Shown: positions 8,989 through 17,528 of the stretch, one piece after another | Layout of the letters: every line of letters starts with the position of its first letter | Numbering within the stretch: the first letter of the stretch is position 1 | DNA from: Verrucomicrobiota bacterium | Lineage (GTDB): Bacteria > Verrucomicrobiota > Verrucomicrobiia > Limisphaerales > J093 | Length of the DNA: 64,000 nucleotides | NCBI GenBank assembly: GCA_022710935.1 | Contig: JAKLFY010000012.1 | Coordinates: 1 to 64,000 of the forward strand | Direction of reading: 5' to 3' | The notes under the pieces: generated by a model | Databases searched by the model: none | Seen by the model: the letters and a program-made list of their open reading frames with translations, nothing else | What the model was told of the DNA's origin: nothing | Made by a program: the position numbers and the translations under genes

Positions 8989-9336
8989 GCGCGTGGTGGG
9001 AAGCAGGAGCGATTCGGCAAGGTGTTGTTCCCCTGGAAGCCAGGTGCGCGGATCGGCTTTGCTGTCCTCCTTGAACACGGGCTCACCGGCTGCATCGAGC
9101 AGCAAGAACCGGAGCGTGGAATGGTGATCGAGCCTTCCCACGCCCACGTTTGCCCAGGTCATTTGCAGATCGAGTGGGGCGCCACGCCTGACAGTCTTCT
9201 CGTGAGCCACCGCGCGAAACTGGACGCGGATGACGTCTGTTTCCGCACCGCGGCCAGACGACGGTATGCAGGCGAGCATCGCAAGGAGGATCGAGAGTTT
9301 GGGCCAGTCGAGGAGGGTATTCATGGTTGGGCTCAT
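8824..9336 (-). pseudogene. C-terminally truncated secreted protein fragment (DUF4832-like domain start)
   Basis: On the minus strand, MNTLLDWPKLSILLAMLACI (start at 9324 or 9336) is a clear signal peptide. It is followed by ~85 residues of beta-rich sequence (VQFRAVAHEKTVRRGAPLDL, TWANVGVGRL, FLLLDAAGEPVF, DPRTWLPGEQ). This resembles the start of the Ig-like domain at the end of DUF4832/GH-type exported proteins. From about residue 116 the frame runs antisense into the methyltransferase gene, so the original 3' part is missing and the remaining residues are accidental. The convergent overlap suggests that a deletion joined the two genes. I regard it as a remnant, although a short secreted protein could still be made. 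Confidence 0.55.
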
Positions 9337-9452
9337 GGCGCTGCGTATTCCACCGTGTCGGTATGGGCGCCGACACCTCAGATCGGCGTGTCGCGTAACA
9401 CTGCGGCAGTCGCTTCTACTGGATCATCAATGTTGGTGCGGCGGGTTGGTTC

Positions 9453-10118
9453 TCAGAGTCGTCGCGTGAGCTCAACGATCTCCTCGAACTTCTCGTCCGT
9501 CAGCAGGCGTCCGTAATCCGAAAAGACCCCCTTCCCGATGTTGCGCCAACCGGCCCAAATCGCCTTCTCAGAGGCGGCCAGCCCCAGTTGCCGGTCCACC
9601 AGCGCAGTCTCCGCCTCGACAAACCGTTGTCGGGTCACCGCATCCCACTGAGGCATCCGCGACGCCAAGCGGGCCAACCGCCCGATGATCGTCTCCGCCA
9701 ACTTCTCTCCGTCGGCCCGCGTCGCTTCGCGCGGATCTCGGCCGCCCACCCCCTGGTGGGGCGGCTGGCCCAGGCGCGACAAGTCCACGCTCTCCGGGTC
9801 CAGGTAGAGCATCAGCGCCGTCTCACCCCAGGCCGCATGGTCGCCCAGGTAGCCCACGTCCAGCGCCAGGAAGTACTCGGGCGTCCCCAACACCGGCACC
9901 CCCAGCGACCGCGTCAGACGCACGGCGACGTCGCGAATCACCATCTGCTGGGCTGCCCCATAGTGGCCGGTCAGGATGATCACCGCCCGGAAGCCCTGCC
10001 GCACTGCCTCGCGACCGAGCTTTTCGACCCAGGCGCGGACGAGTACCGAATGCACATCGTTCTCCGGTTCCATCACGAAGGTGTGGGGCTCATCGAGTCC
10101 GCCCACCCCGCCAAACAA
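9453..10118 (-). pseudogene. Creatininase-family amidohydrolase lacking its N-terminal metal-site region
   Basis: From TTG 10118 the 221-residue frame includes VIILTGHYGAAQQ (a metal-binding His of creatininase-family enzymes), LGDHAAWGETALML and an otherwise normal C-terminal half. The frame stays open upstream to a stop near 10213, and part of that extension (PLIGTDGDTRPA, GGLVAPALFGG) still resembles the family. The N-terminal EQHGPH-type segment that supplies other metal ligands is not encoded, and the segment between is too short. An eroded or deleted 5' end is therefore likely. Intact relatives hydrolyse cyclic amides such as creatinine or formamide-type intermediates. It lies between a truncated gene and an exported amidohydrolase on the same strand. 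Confidence 0.6.
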
Positions 10119-10296
10119 TGCCGGGGCGACCAGTCCCCCACCTCGCCGCGCAGGCCGTGTGTCCCCGTCAGTCCCGATGAGGGGCCGAACGCCGCAACAG
10201 GGCGGACCTGATTATGAGGCACCAGGCCTGATCGGCAGGCGGAGGACCCAGCGGGTGGCCGGCAACTGCCGATTGATTTCTCGGCACTCCCGCAGT

Positions 10297-11439
10297 TCAA
10301 GGCGCCGTGCGGCGCGCGGGGTGCAGCATCCTCCGAGCGTTGTCCGCGTACACCTTCTTGAGCACGGCATCCGGCAGTCCAAAGCCGTGCAATGGCCAGT
10401 GGTAGTTGAACAGGTCCATCGCGTAGAAGTGCTCGTCCTCCGTCTCCAGAATCCGGAATGTGGTTCGGTACATCTCGGCATCCATGCCCATGTCGGTGCC
10501 GTAGAGCAAACGGTCCTGGTAGGCGCGGTAGAACTTCGCCATCGCGCGGGGGATGGGAGCCGTCTCCCCGAAGCGGGCCCCGATGTCCGTATAGAAGTTG
10601 GGATGCGCGTCGAGCATCCGGCCGAGGCGCGCGAGATCGAAACAGCAGTTCGCGAAGTGGCAGGCGATGAAGGTGGTCCGTGGGTGCTTGGCTACGGCCC
10701 GGTCCAGCGTGGCGATGACCTCATCATGTGACAGGATTCCAGGGGCCTGACGAATCCGCCACTTGGACGCGTTCATGAGGCCGTCGTTGGTCGCATCCAT
10801 CGGTTCGTACATCCAGCGGTCCTCGCCCGCGTGGATGTTCACCGCCAAACCCAGGTCGGCGCACTTCTCCAGCAGGGGGTCCATCCGCGCATCGTCCAGG
10901 TGCATGCCCCCGGCGTTGCCGCAGAGCCCTCCGCCTTTGTCGCTGAGCTCGCCGACACCCACGGCGCCCGCCCGGACACATCGCTCCAACTCACCAATCG
11001 CATTCGGACCGAATCCCGGCTGGTCAAATCCCGTGTAGTCAAGGCCGCACCACACCTCGAATCGCTCTGGGTGCCGACGGTACAGACGCAACAGATCATC
11101 GAACTTCTTTCCCGCCGCGCCGGTCATGATCACGGACTTGGCAATCCCGACCGCGTCCATGGTCGCGACCCAGCGATCCACCTCCGCCTCGGTCTTGGCG
11201 TAGGCGTGCGAGTGCACGTCAATCGCCGGAAACCGAGCCCTCTCGACCCGGGTCGCAGGCACATGGAAGATCGAGCGGGGCCGGTAATCGCGCAGCAGCA
11301 ACTGGTCCGGGCCGATCGCCTGGGTGGCCTTGTCAGCGGCGGAGAGCGTGGCGGCGGAGAGCACCGGAAAGGCGAGGATGCTCGCCAACAGGATCAACCG
11401 TCGGACAGCAGAACAATCGCCAGCCCCGCATCCCAGCAT
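10297..11439 (-). CDS. Exported amidohydrolase (amidohydrolase_2 family)
   Basis: I chose ATG 11439, giving 380 residues, because it is directly followed by a signal peptide (RRLILLASILAFPVLSAATL). The longer open frame upstream lacks family resemblance and would collide with the next gene. The TIM-barrel metal site is visible: HxH at 76-78 (DVHSHAY), H203 (NIHAGED), H261 (FIACHFAN) and D316 (LYGTDMG). These match the amidohydrolase_2 family of decarboxylases and hydrolases. The substrate is unknown. Export makes a periplasmic or surface role likely, and the neighbours suggest carbohydrate or amide catabolism. The gene upstream on the same strand (11682-13373) may be co-transcribed across a 242-bp gap. 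Confidence 0.85.
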   Translation of the reverse strand: MLGCGAGDCSAVRRLILLASILAFPVLSAATLSAADKATQAIGPDQLLLRDYRPRSIFHVPATRVERARFPAIDVHSHAYAKTEAEVDRWVATMDAVGIAKSVIMTGAAGKKFDDLLRLYRRHPERFEVWCGLDYTGFDQPGFGPNAIGELERCVRAGAVGVGELSDKGGGLCGNAGGMHLDDARMDPLLEKCADLGLAVNIHAGEDRWMYEPMDATNDGLMNASKWRIRQAPGILSHDEVIATLDRAVAKHPRTTFIACHFANCCFDLARLGRMLDAHPNFYTDIGARFGETAPIPRAMAKFYRAYQDRLLYGTDMGMDAEMYRTTFRILETEDEHFYAMDLFNYHWPLHGFGLPDAVLKKVYADNARRMLHPARRTAP

Positions 11440-11681
11440 GGCGGCCAAGCGCGGTTGCAGAGGGTCCGCCGGTAGCGCCAGATTGGCCGGCGATCCGCGT
11501 TGCTCTTTACGGTTAGCCACATTGTTCAGAATGATTGGTCCCACGGCCAATCTGATACTGCCGTTGTAGACTGTTTGCCAAGAATTGAGTCTTTCATGGA
11601 CTCGGTGGCTGGCGTGAATCGCCCGGGCGGCAACCAGGGCGCCCCGTGTTTCCTGGCGTCGCCGAGTTGCAGTGTTCGTTC

Positions 11682-13373
11682 TCATTCGGCAAACCGGCGA
11701 CGGCGTTGGCGCAAGGAGGCCATCGGGCTGCCGTCGGATTCGCCCTTCGGCAAACGGAACGTCAACGAGTAGATGTCCGCGTCGCGCATGGCCACGCGAA
11801 GGCGGATTGCCCTCCCGGCCAGGGCACTGACGTCCGATTGATTGCGCCAGGTGACCACCCGTTCGAGCGTGTCGCCGAAGATCTCATCGCTGTCGTCGAG
11901 GCCGAACCCGGGAATTGGATGGCCGGCGGAATCCTGCAGTTCGACGCGAATATGCCCCGCGGCGGAGGTGGAGAAGTTCAGGACCAGTTCCTTGCCGCTG
12001 AAGGTTAGGGTCTTGGTCAGGAACTCCCCATGAGATCGGGCGGAAAGCGAAGCGAAGCCGTCGATGCGCAGCGTATGGCGGCGGAGTTGCTTGGGGCCGA
12101 TCCAGTGGTTTTCGCCCACATAGAATGCCAGTTCGGGCGGGGCCGAGGGGTCCGGGGCCGGCATCTCGATGAGGCCCAGGCTCTGGTAACAGTCGCCGTA
12201 GACCCAGTTGCCCCGGCGCTCGGGCCCGGGACGGAGGAACGCCTCATCGAAGCGGCGGAAGGTATGGCCGTCGCGGCTGCTCATGAAGAGCCCATCGGTG
12301 ATCGCCGTTCCATAGCGCGGGTGGAACGTCATGCGCCCCCGGCGATGTTCCGGATCGGGCAGGGCTTTCATGGCCGGCGCCCATGTCCGTTCGACGTACC
12401 GCGTCGGAAAGCCGAGCAGAAGGTGCGGGGCGCGGTGGTAGGGGAGGATCTGATTCGTGTAGAGCGCTTCGTCGGGCGCGTCTCCGTAGCGCAGCAAGAC
12501 CGGCTCGGTCCAGGCGCGGAAATCGGGCGAGGTCGCCACGCGGATATCGCGAATCCCGTTGTGGAAGTCGCGGATGTAGCACCAGTAGTGACGGCGCACC
12601 GGATCCCAGAACGCGTTGTTCTGCGTGTCGAACGCCCCCTTGGTGATGATGGGCTGGTCGGCCAGGGGCGACCAATGGAGGCCGTCGTCCGACTTGTACG
12701 CCCAGAGCCCGCCCGGGCCCGAGGAGACGGCCTTGTACTGTTCGCCGGGGCGGCAATCGGGGTTGGGATCCTTGAACGGCGTGAAGTTGTCGAGGTTGGG
12801 TCCCGACCAGACGATGTTGTTGTGTTTGGAGCCGCCGTACTCGAAGAGTCCCAAATCGGGCTTGACCCAACGGATGCCATCGCGGCTTTCAGCGTAGCAG
12901 GCGAACAGGGGGCGCGAGGCCATCTTCGTGCCGTCGGCGTTGGTCAAATCCGCCGCGATGTAGTACATGCGGAGAATGGGGCCGTCGCGGAACACAGTCT
13001 CGTACCCGGAGCCGGTCCCTTCCCACGGGGCGTCGCACACCATGACCACCTCGCGCGGCGTCGGCGCGTGAAGCCGCAACTCGACGCCGGCGCGCCGCTC
13101 GATCAGGAACTCATCGACGAAGAGCTCACGTCGCGAACCGATGTCGATGGCAGCGGTGGCGGTCGTCGATGCCGCCGCGGCGTCGGCCTGCGCGGAGGGT
13201 GCGGGCTCGGGGCCGCCGTTCGCCGGGAACGCGATCACAACCGTCGCGAGCGCCAGCAAGCCGACAGCCTTGGTTCCAGTCGGGGCTGAGGATTCTCGTT
13301 GAGGGTGTCCGACGCGTAGTTTCAACCAGCGAGTGCGGCGCAGGCACTGGATTTCCTTGTTCATTGGGGACAT
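11682..13373 (-). CDS. Exported GH32/GH43-like five-bladed propeller protein
   Basis: The 563-residue product has an N-terminal basic stretch and then a hydrophobic export segment (GLLALATVVIAFPANGG, residues ~38-54). The catalytic-type region shows repeated propeller-blade patterns: ELFVDEFLI, LRMYYIAADLT, FACYAESRDGIRW, AYKSDDGLHW and WDPVRRHYWCYIR. Such patterns are typical of sucrase/arabinanase-like proteins abundant in Planctomycetes and Verrucomicrobia. A C-terminal beta-sandwich follows (ELVLNFSTSAAGHIRVEL, RIRLRVAMRDADIYSLTF), which may bind sugars. The exact substrate is not predictable. The first ATG is at 13373, with a second in-frame ATG three codons later. Confidence 0.75.
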   Translation of the reverse strand: MSPMNKEIQCLRRTRWLKLRVGHPQRESSAPTGTKAVGLLALATVVIAFPANGGPEPAPSAQADAAAASTTATAAIDIGSRRELFVDEFLIERRAGVELRLHAPTPREVVMVCDAPWEGTGSGYETVFRDGPILRMYYIAADLTNADGTKMASRPLFACYAESRDGIRWVKPDLGLFEYGGSKHNNIVWSGPNLDNFTPFKDPNPDCRPGEQYKAVSSGPGGLWAYKSDDGLHWSPLADQPIITKGAFDTQNNAFWDPVRRHYWCYIRDFHNGIRDIRVATSPDFRAWTEPVLLRYGDAPDEALYTNQILPYHRAPHLLLGFPTRYVERTWAPAMKALPDPEHRRGRMTFHPRYGTAITDGLFMSSRDGHTFRRFDEAFLRPGPERRGNWVYGDCYQSLGLIEMPAPDPSAPPELAFYVGENHWIGPKQLRRHTLRIDGFASLSARSHGEFLTKTLTFSGKELVLNFSTSAAGHIRVELQDSAGHPIPGFGLDDSDEIFGDTLERVVTWRNQSDVSALAGRAIRLRVAMRDADIYSLTFRLPKGESDGSPMASLRQRRRRFAE

Positions 13374-13775
13374 CGTTCTTTGTTCTTCGTCGATAGGGCG
13401 GTGGCGCCCTGGAAGGCAGGAGGATTGGTGCCCACGGGGATTATGCCATAGCAGAAGAGGATCGCCTCGAGGTTCGGAGCGTTCCCGAAACCTCGCGAGT
13501 GCGGCGACACTCGACTTCCCGGTTCCATCCCTCCACGCGGGCGCGGTTTTGCTTTCCCAGCCTGCATGCTGACTTCTCTTGTGAACTCCGGCTTCGCGGT
13601 GGCAAGAAGTGGTGAGAAATGCAGGCTAGCCGCATCTGGTTGTTGTCGGTGTTCCATTGCCTGGTGATGGCACCGGGCCTACAACGGATGGAGACTCCCG
13701 TTGCAGGCCCCACGCGGCGCACACTCGATTCCCACCGACAACCTACGGATGCACTGTGGCGCGGTCTTTGCCCGG
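13374..13775. other. 402-bp intergenic stretch with one hairpin repeat
   Basis: Both flanking genes are on the minus strand, so this is the promoter region of 11682-13373 and the 3' end of 13776-15905. No gene is supported. The only structure seen is an inverted relative of the 75-bp hairpin repeat at 13559-13629. Confidence 0.6.
13559..13629 (-). repeat. Hairpin repeat, diverged relative in inverted orientation
   Basis: Read on the minus strand this unit starts CTAGCCTGCATTTCTCACCA and ends GCATGCAGGCT, so its ends again pair (AGCCTGCAT with ATGCAGGCT). The leading ~20 bases match the copies at 7281 and 38325 closely, while the interior has diverged. It looks like a different subfamily of the same mobile hairpin. 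Confidence 0.65.
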
Positions 13776-15905
13776 CTATTGGCGAAGCCGATAGAACATG
13801 GCGGCCGCGCCGCTCGGAATCGTAACGGTATTCTGCCCCTCGACGACGGATACCGGAGGCTGAGGGTCGAGGTCCACGAAGTTGAGCGGGGCCAGGCTGG
13901 GCGTGGCCTGGAGCACGGCGTCGGTGGCGGTTGCGGGCCAGGAGAGAATGACGTTGTCCTGGGCGCGGGCGATCGACAGAAGGGGCGGTTCGGTCTGGCG
14001 CACCTCGAGTTCGAGGACCTGGCCCGTCCTGCCGAGGAGCAGGGTGCCGTCGGGGGCGACATCGAAACCCCAGTACTGGCCGGTCTGCCCGGTCACCTCT
14101 TCGAGCAGGGAGGCGCTGTAGGTGGCGACGAGGGGGCCCAGCGTGGTGGCGCTGGTCATCGTGTACACCTGGATGCCGTTGTCAGTCGTCTGCAGATACA
14201 ACTTCCCCCCCCGCTCGACCACCGTCCACAGTCCGAAGCTGCCGGTTCCGGTCAACGTGCCTGCGTCACCCAGGGCCGTCTCGGCGCCGGTGGCCAGGTT
14301 GATTGCGAAGAAGCGGGGGTCGGAGTTCTGGCCGGCATCGCTGTAGTAGGCGTAACCGCTGTACTGGTCGCCGACGCGCACGTTGCGGATGCGGGTGGTG
14401 GCGGTGGTTTCGACATACCCGTTGGCATTCCAGCGTGTGTCCGGAGTGACGGAGAACGGTTCGGCGACGACCCGGGCCAGGGAAAGCCTGCGGCGGGCGG
14501 CCGAGGGCGTGTAGGTGGTGTAGATGATGGTGTTTTCGTCCACCCAGTCAAACGACGCCGCGGCTGTTTCGCCACCGGGGACTGGCGCGTCCTGCCGGTT
14601 GCTGCCGTCGGCATCGTAGCGGGAGAAGTGCATTGTGTTGCCGACCGCGCCGCTGGATCCCAGGATGTAGACCGACTTGTTTGCGCCCCGGAACGGCGCC
14701 AGCATCCGGTGTTCCCACTGGGGATTGGTGTTGTCGACGGCCAGCGACGGGGTGTTCGAGCCCGCGGGGTAGCGTCCGATGGCCGGGTTGCTGATCTGGA
14801 CGACATAGACCTGGTCGTCGAAGTAGCGGGGGTTGTACATGGTATTGGGGGTGATACCCAGATCGGTCGCCAGGTGGATGGTGTTGCGCACTTTCAAGGG
14901 GAGGATCTCACCGACCTCGTAGGCGACGCCTTTGTCGGCGGCCAGGACGAGTTTCCTGCCGTCAGGCCCGACGTCGAAGCCCCAGAACTGGCCGGCGTAA
15001 CCGGTCCATTGCTCGAGCTGTTCCTTGGTGTGTGTGGTGTAGAGCGGACCCAACGTGGTGGCGCTGGTCATCGCATACACGAGAATCCCGTTGTCGGTCG
15101 TCTGCACATAAAGGTAACCGCCCCGCTCGACGACCGTCCAGAGGCCGAAACTGCCGCCTCCTGTCAAGGCGCCCGCGTCCCCCAGCGCCGTCTCGACGCC
15201 AGTCGCCAGGTTGATCGCGAAGAACCGCGGATTCGAGTTCTGGCCTGCGTCGCCGTAATAGGCGTAACCGCTGTATTGATCGCCGACGCGGACGTTGCGG
15301 ATGCGGGTGGTGGCGGTGGTTTCGACGAAGCCTTCGGCATTCCAACGCGTGTCGATCTCCACGGAAAACGGCTCAGCAGTAACCTGGGCCAAGGAGAGCC
15401 TGCGGCGATTGGAGGACGGAGTGTAGGTGCAGTAGATGATCGTGGACTCGTCCACCCAATCGAAACTCTCGACGACCTGCCCGCCGCCGGGGAACTCGAA
15501 GTAGTTCGGGTTCGCGCCGTTGAAATCGTACCGCGTCAGGTAAACGCTCTCCCCTGCGCCCCCTGCGCCCATAAGATAGACCGACTGGTTTGCGCCCCGA
15601 AACGGCGCCACCATCCGGTGCTCCGCCCACGTGAACGGCGTGTTGTCCACGTACATCGACGGCGCCTGCGCCCCGGATCGGTAACGTCCGAAGGCCGAGG
15701 CGTTGATCTGAGCGACGTACACATTCCCGTCGAAATAGCGCGGATTGTACATGCTGTTGGGCGTCACCCCGGCCGCCTCGGCGAAATGAATCGTGTTGCG
15801 GAGCTCGATCTGGTTGGGGAGAAGAGGTTCGGCTTGCGCAGACAATGCGAGGGCGAGAAGTGTGCCAACCGAGAGACCGGCTCGAGTCAAGAACGTTGGT
15901 TTCAT
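13776..15905 (-). CDS. Exported, internally duplicated propeller-like protein with SWP/FYRL C-terminal module
   Basis: ATG 15905 is followed by a classic signal peptide (KPTFLTRAGLSVGTLLALAL, cleavage after AQA), giving 709 residues. Longer upstream frames have no signal. Two ~310-residue halves are clear repeats of each other. Each begins RNTIH, then GVTPNSMYNPRYFDG or GITPNTMYNPRYFDD, and each contains EHRMLAPFRGAN or its variant, DWVDESTIIYCTYTPS, TTATTRIRNVRVGDQYSGY, and SFGLWTVVERGG. DNA identity between the halves is also high in places. The tail (VILSWPATATD...AMFYRLRQ) is the same kind of C-terminal module as in the HAF protein at 5496. A surface or extracellular binding role is inferred; no catalytic motif is seen. 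Confidence 0.75.
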   Translation of the reverse strand: MKPTFLTRAGLSVGTLLALALSAQAEPLLPNQIELRNTIHFAEAAGVTPNSMYNPRYFDGNVYVAQINASAFGRYRSGAQAPSMYVDNTPFTWAEHRMVAPFRGANQSVYLMGAGGAGESVYLTRYDFNGANPNYFEFPGGGQVVESFDWVDESTIIYCTYTPSSNRRRLSLAQVTAEPFSVEIDTRWNAEGFVETTATTRIRNVRVGDQYSGYAYYGDAGQNSNPRFFAINLATGVETALGDAGALTGGGSFGLWTVVERGGYLYVQTTDNGILVYAMTSATTLGPLYTTHTKEQLEQWTGYAGQFWGFDVGPDGRKLVLAADKGVAYEVGEILPLKVRNTIHLATDLGITPNTMYNPRYFDDQVYVVQISNPAIGRYPAGSNTPSLAVDNTNPQWEHRMLAPFRGANKSVYILGSSGAVGNTMHFSRYDADGSNRQDAPVPGGETAAASFDWVDENTIIYTTYTPSAARRRLSLARVVAEPFSVTPDTRWNANGYVETTATTRIRNVRVGDQYSGYAYYSDAGQNSDPRFFAINLATGAETALGDAGTLTGTGSFGLWTVVERGGKLYLQTTDNGIQVYTMTSATTLGPLVATYSASLLEEVTGQTGQYWGFDVAPDGTLLLGRTGQVLELEVRQTEPPLLSIARAQDNVILSWPATATDAVLQATPSLAPLNFVDLDPQPPVSVVEGQNTVTIPSGAAAMFYRLRQ

Positions 15906-16320
15906 GAGCAGTGACTGTAGGAGTTGACTCCGAGATGCGGAAGAAAAAACTGGGCACGCGACGGTGCGGGCAGGACCAGGGCAATCCGGAGATCGCAGAT
16001 GGGAGATCGCAGATGGCAGATGGGGGGGCGATGCATTGACTTCGACTGCACTGCCGTGGCGGAATGATGCTGCATCGGGCGGACCCGGAAATCTCACCCA
16101 CGGACCGTCAGGAATGCCGCGACCGCCCCACTGGTGAGATTCCCGGGTTAGGGACCTGTCCGGGGGAGAGAGTGGGAGACGGGACTTTTGGGGGACTCGG
16201 TGCCTGATGCGGACGGATGGGGGGCGGAGCGAGGCAGGAGGGCATTGTAAGCGTTAAAGATGCAATGAGTTCCGAAAGGCCTGGCAAGTGTCGAGACAAC
16301 GATTTGGATACAGAAAACTA
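15906..16320. other. Divergent intergenic region before the dcw cluster
   Basis: This ~415-bp stretch separates the minus-strand propeller gene from mraZ. Around 15990-16022 the 13-mer GAGATCGCAGATG occurs twice, followed by a shortened GCAGATG unit. No gene is supported. Promoters for both directions must lie here, the mraZ one at the right-hand end. Confidence 0.55.
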
Positions 16321-16364
16321 TTGACGAGGTGGGGCAAAGTGGGTAGCAGTGTTGCCTTGTGGCT
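16321..16364 (+). promoter_or_regulatory. Putative mraZ promoter and MraZ operator
   Basis: Four TG-starting pentamers fall exactly 10 bp apart: TGGGG at 16330, TGGGT at 16340, TGTTG at 16350 and TGGCT at 16360. MraZ in other bacteria binds TGGGN repeats separated by 5 bp upstream of its own gene, so two perfect and two weak boxes fit. A TTGACG (16321-16326) could be the -35 element, with TAGCAG (16344-16349) as a weak -10. The boxes would then overlap the promoter and allow autorepression of the dcw operon. This also supports ATG 16397 as the mraZ start. Confidence 0.65.
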
Positions 16365-16396
16365 CCCAAGTGGTGGACTTGGGGCCTCCGTTGTCA

Positions 16397-16864
16397 ATGC
16401 CTGGCGTACCGAGCAAATCGACTTTTTATCTCTCCGAATACGAATTCGGGGTGGACGAAAAGCGCCGTGTTCAAGTGCCCGCCAAGTGGCGGCCCGAGGA
16501 TGGCGGTGAAGGCTGTGAGTTTTACTTGTTGCGCTGGCAGCCGACTCCGAAGAAGCCGGTCTGTCTTTTGGTATTGCCGCCAGCGGCGTTCCAGAAATTG
16601 AACGACAAAGTGAGCGAGCTCTCGTTCTCGGATCCGAATGCGGAGGCGCTGAGGCGATCGCTGACGCGCGCGTCGGATGTGGTGACGCTCGACAATGCGG
16701 GGCGGATATGCCTGCCCAAGGGGCTGGCCGATGCGGCCGGGATACGGAAGCGGGCCGTTATGGTCGGCATGCTCGACCGGTTTCAGATTTGGTCGCCGGA
16801 GCATTACGAGATCGTCCGGGCCGAGGATGAAGCAAACACGGCTGCAGCACTTGCGTTGATTTAG
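16397..16864 (+). CDS. mraZ: MraZ transcriptional regulator of the dcw cluster
   Basis: The 155-residue protein has the two AbrB-like swapped-hairpin repeats of MraZ. The first is around YEFGVDEKRRVQVPAKWR and the second around DVVTLDNAGRICLPKGLADAAGI; both end in the family's VDxKGRxxxP-type motif. MraZ forms a ring that binds TGGGN boxes and represses the division/cell-wall operon it heads. ATG 16397 was preferred over an upstream in-frame start at 16349, which would put coding sequence over the operator. The stop lies 2 bp before the next gene. Confidence 0.92.
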   Translation: MPGVPSKSTFYLSEYEFGVDEKRRVQVPAKWRPEDGGEGCEFYLLRWQPTPKKPVCLLVLPPAAFQKLNDKVSELSFSDPNAEALRRSLTRASDVVTLDNAGRICLPKGLADAAGIRKRAVMVGMLDRFQIWSPEHYEIVRAEDEANTAAALALI

Positions 16865-16866
16865 CC

Positions 16867-17505
16867 ATGAGCACGCCCTCGCAACTTTTGGCAGCAGGAA
16901 GGAGTTTCATGGGGGTGCGGCAGGCGCCGCGCCCGTTCCAGGACAGCACGCAGGGATTCCTGCCGCACTTCGAGGCCAAACCGGTGAAGCGGCGGCCCGT
17001 CAATCCCGAGACGGCCCGATTGGGGCCTTTGTTCTCGCGGCTTGCGGAGGATCGCGGTCCGGACGCGGTGGTGTTGGGTGGACGGCCTGCGCCTGTCGTG
17101 TCGGCTGCCAGGGAGGAGCCGATCGAGTCTGGGCGGCGGGGGGATGCGGATGTGGGGGGCCGGGCAAAGGCTCCCGTGCGGCGCGAGCCCGCGGGGCTGC
17201 TTCGCGGTCTGCTGTGGTCGGGGGCGTTCGGGCTGAGGTCCAAATCGCGCCCGACGCGTGTGGCGGCGCAGGGTGAGTTGTCATTGGCGACGGTGCAGGT
17301 GAAGAGGAACGACCTGCACGACGCGGATTTGGAGTTGGTTTGTGCTCCGGCGTGTGCCGGGGTGAAGCCTCAAACCGCGACGGCGGGCGGGCCATGCGGG
17401 CGAGGGTCAACGGAGAGCCGAGTGGAGGCCGAGAGCGAGGGCTGGGCTGCACGGGCCTCTTTTTGGCGGCGGTGGTTTGAGAGCCGATCGGGGTTGGCCC
17501 GGTAG
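16867..17505 (+). CDS. Unknown dcw-cluster protein between mraZ and rsmH
   Basis: I do not recognise a domain. The 212-residue protein is basic, low in complexity and Arg/Ala/Gly-rich, with no membrane segment. One stretch near residues 137-158 (QGELSLATVQVKRNDLHDAD) stands out as better ordered. I recall similar wording in uncharacterised proteins at this position in other verrucomicrobial dcw clusters, but cannot confirm that here. It starts 2 bp after mraZ and ends 23 bp before rsmH, so it is surely co-transcribed. Its place suggests a lineage-specific role in division or wall synthesis. Confidence 0.75.
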   Translation: MSTPSQLLAAGRSFMGVRQAPRPFQDSTQGFLPHFEAKPVKRRPVNPETARLGPLFSRLAEDRGPDAVVLGGRPAPVVSAAREEPIESGRRGDADVGGRAKAPVRREPAGLLRGLLWSGAFGLRSKSRPTRVAAQGELSLATVQVKRNDLHDADLELVCAPACAGVKPQTATAGGPCGRGSTESRVEAESEGWAARASFWRRWFESRSGLAR

Positions 17506-17528
17506 GCCGCCGGCGCGGCATATGGAAC

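Noticed and set aside
9337-9452. Small palindrome around CGCCGACACCTCAGATCGGC
   Set aside because: Only one copy in the window and too short to call a terminator or mobile end.
13701-15914. Long plus-strand frame of 737 codons
   Set aside because: It is antisense to the clear signal-peptide-bearing propeller gene; its product is a composition shadow.
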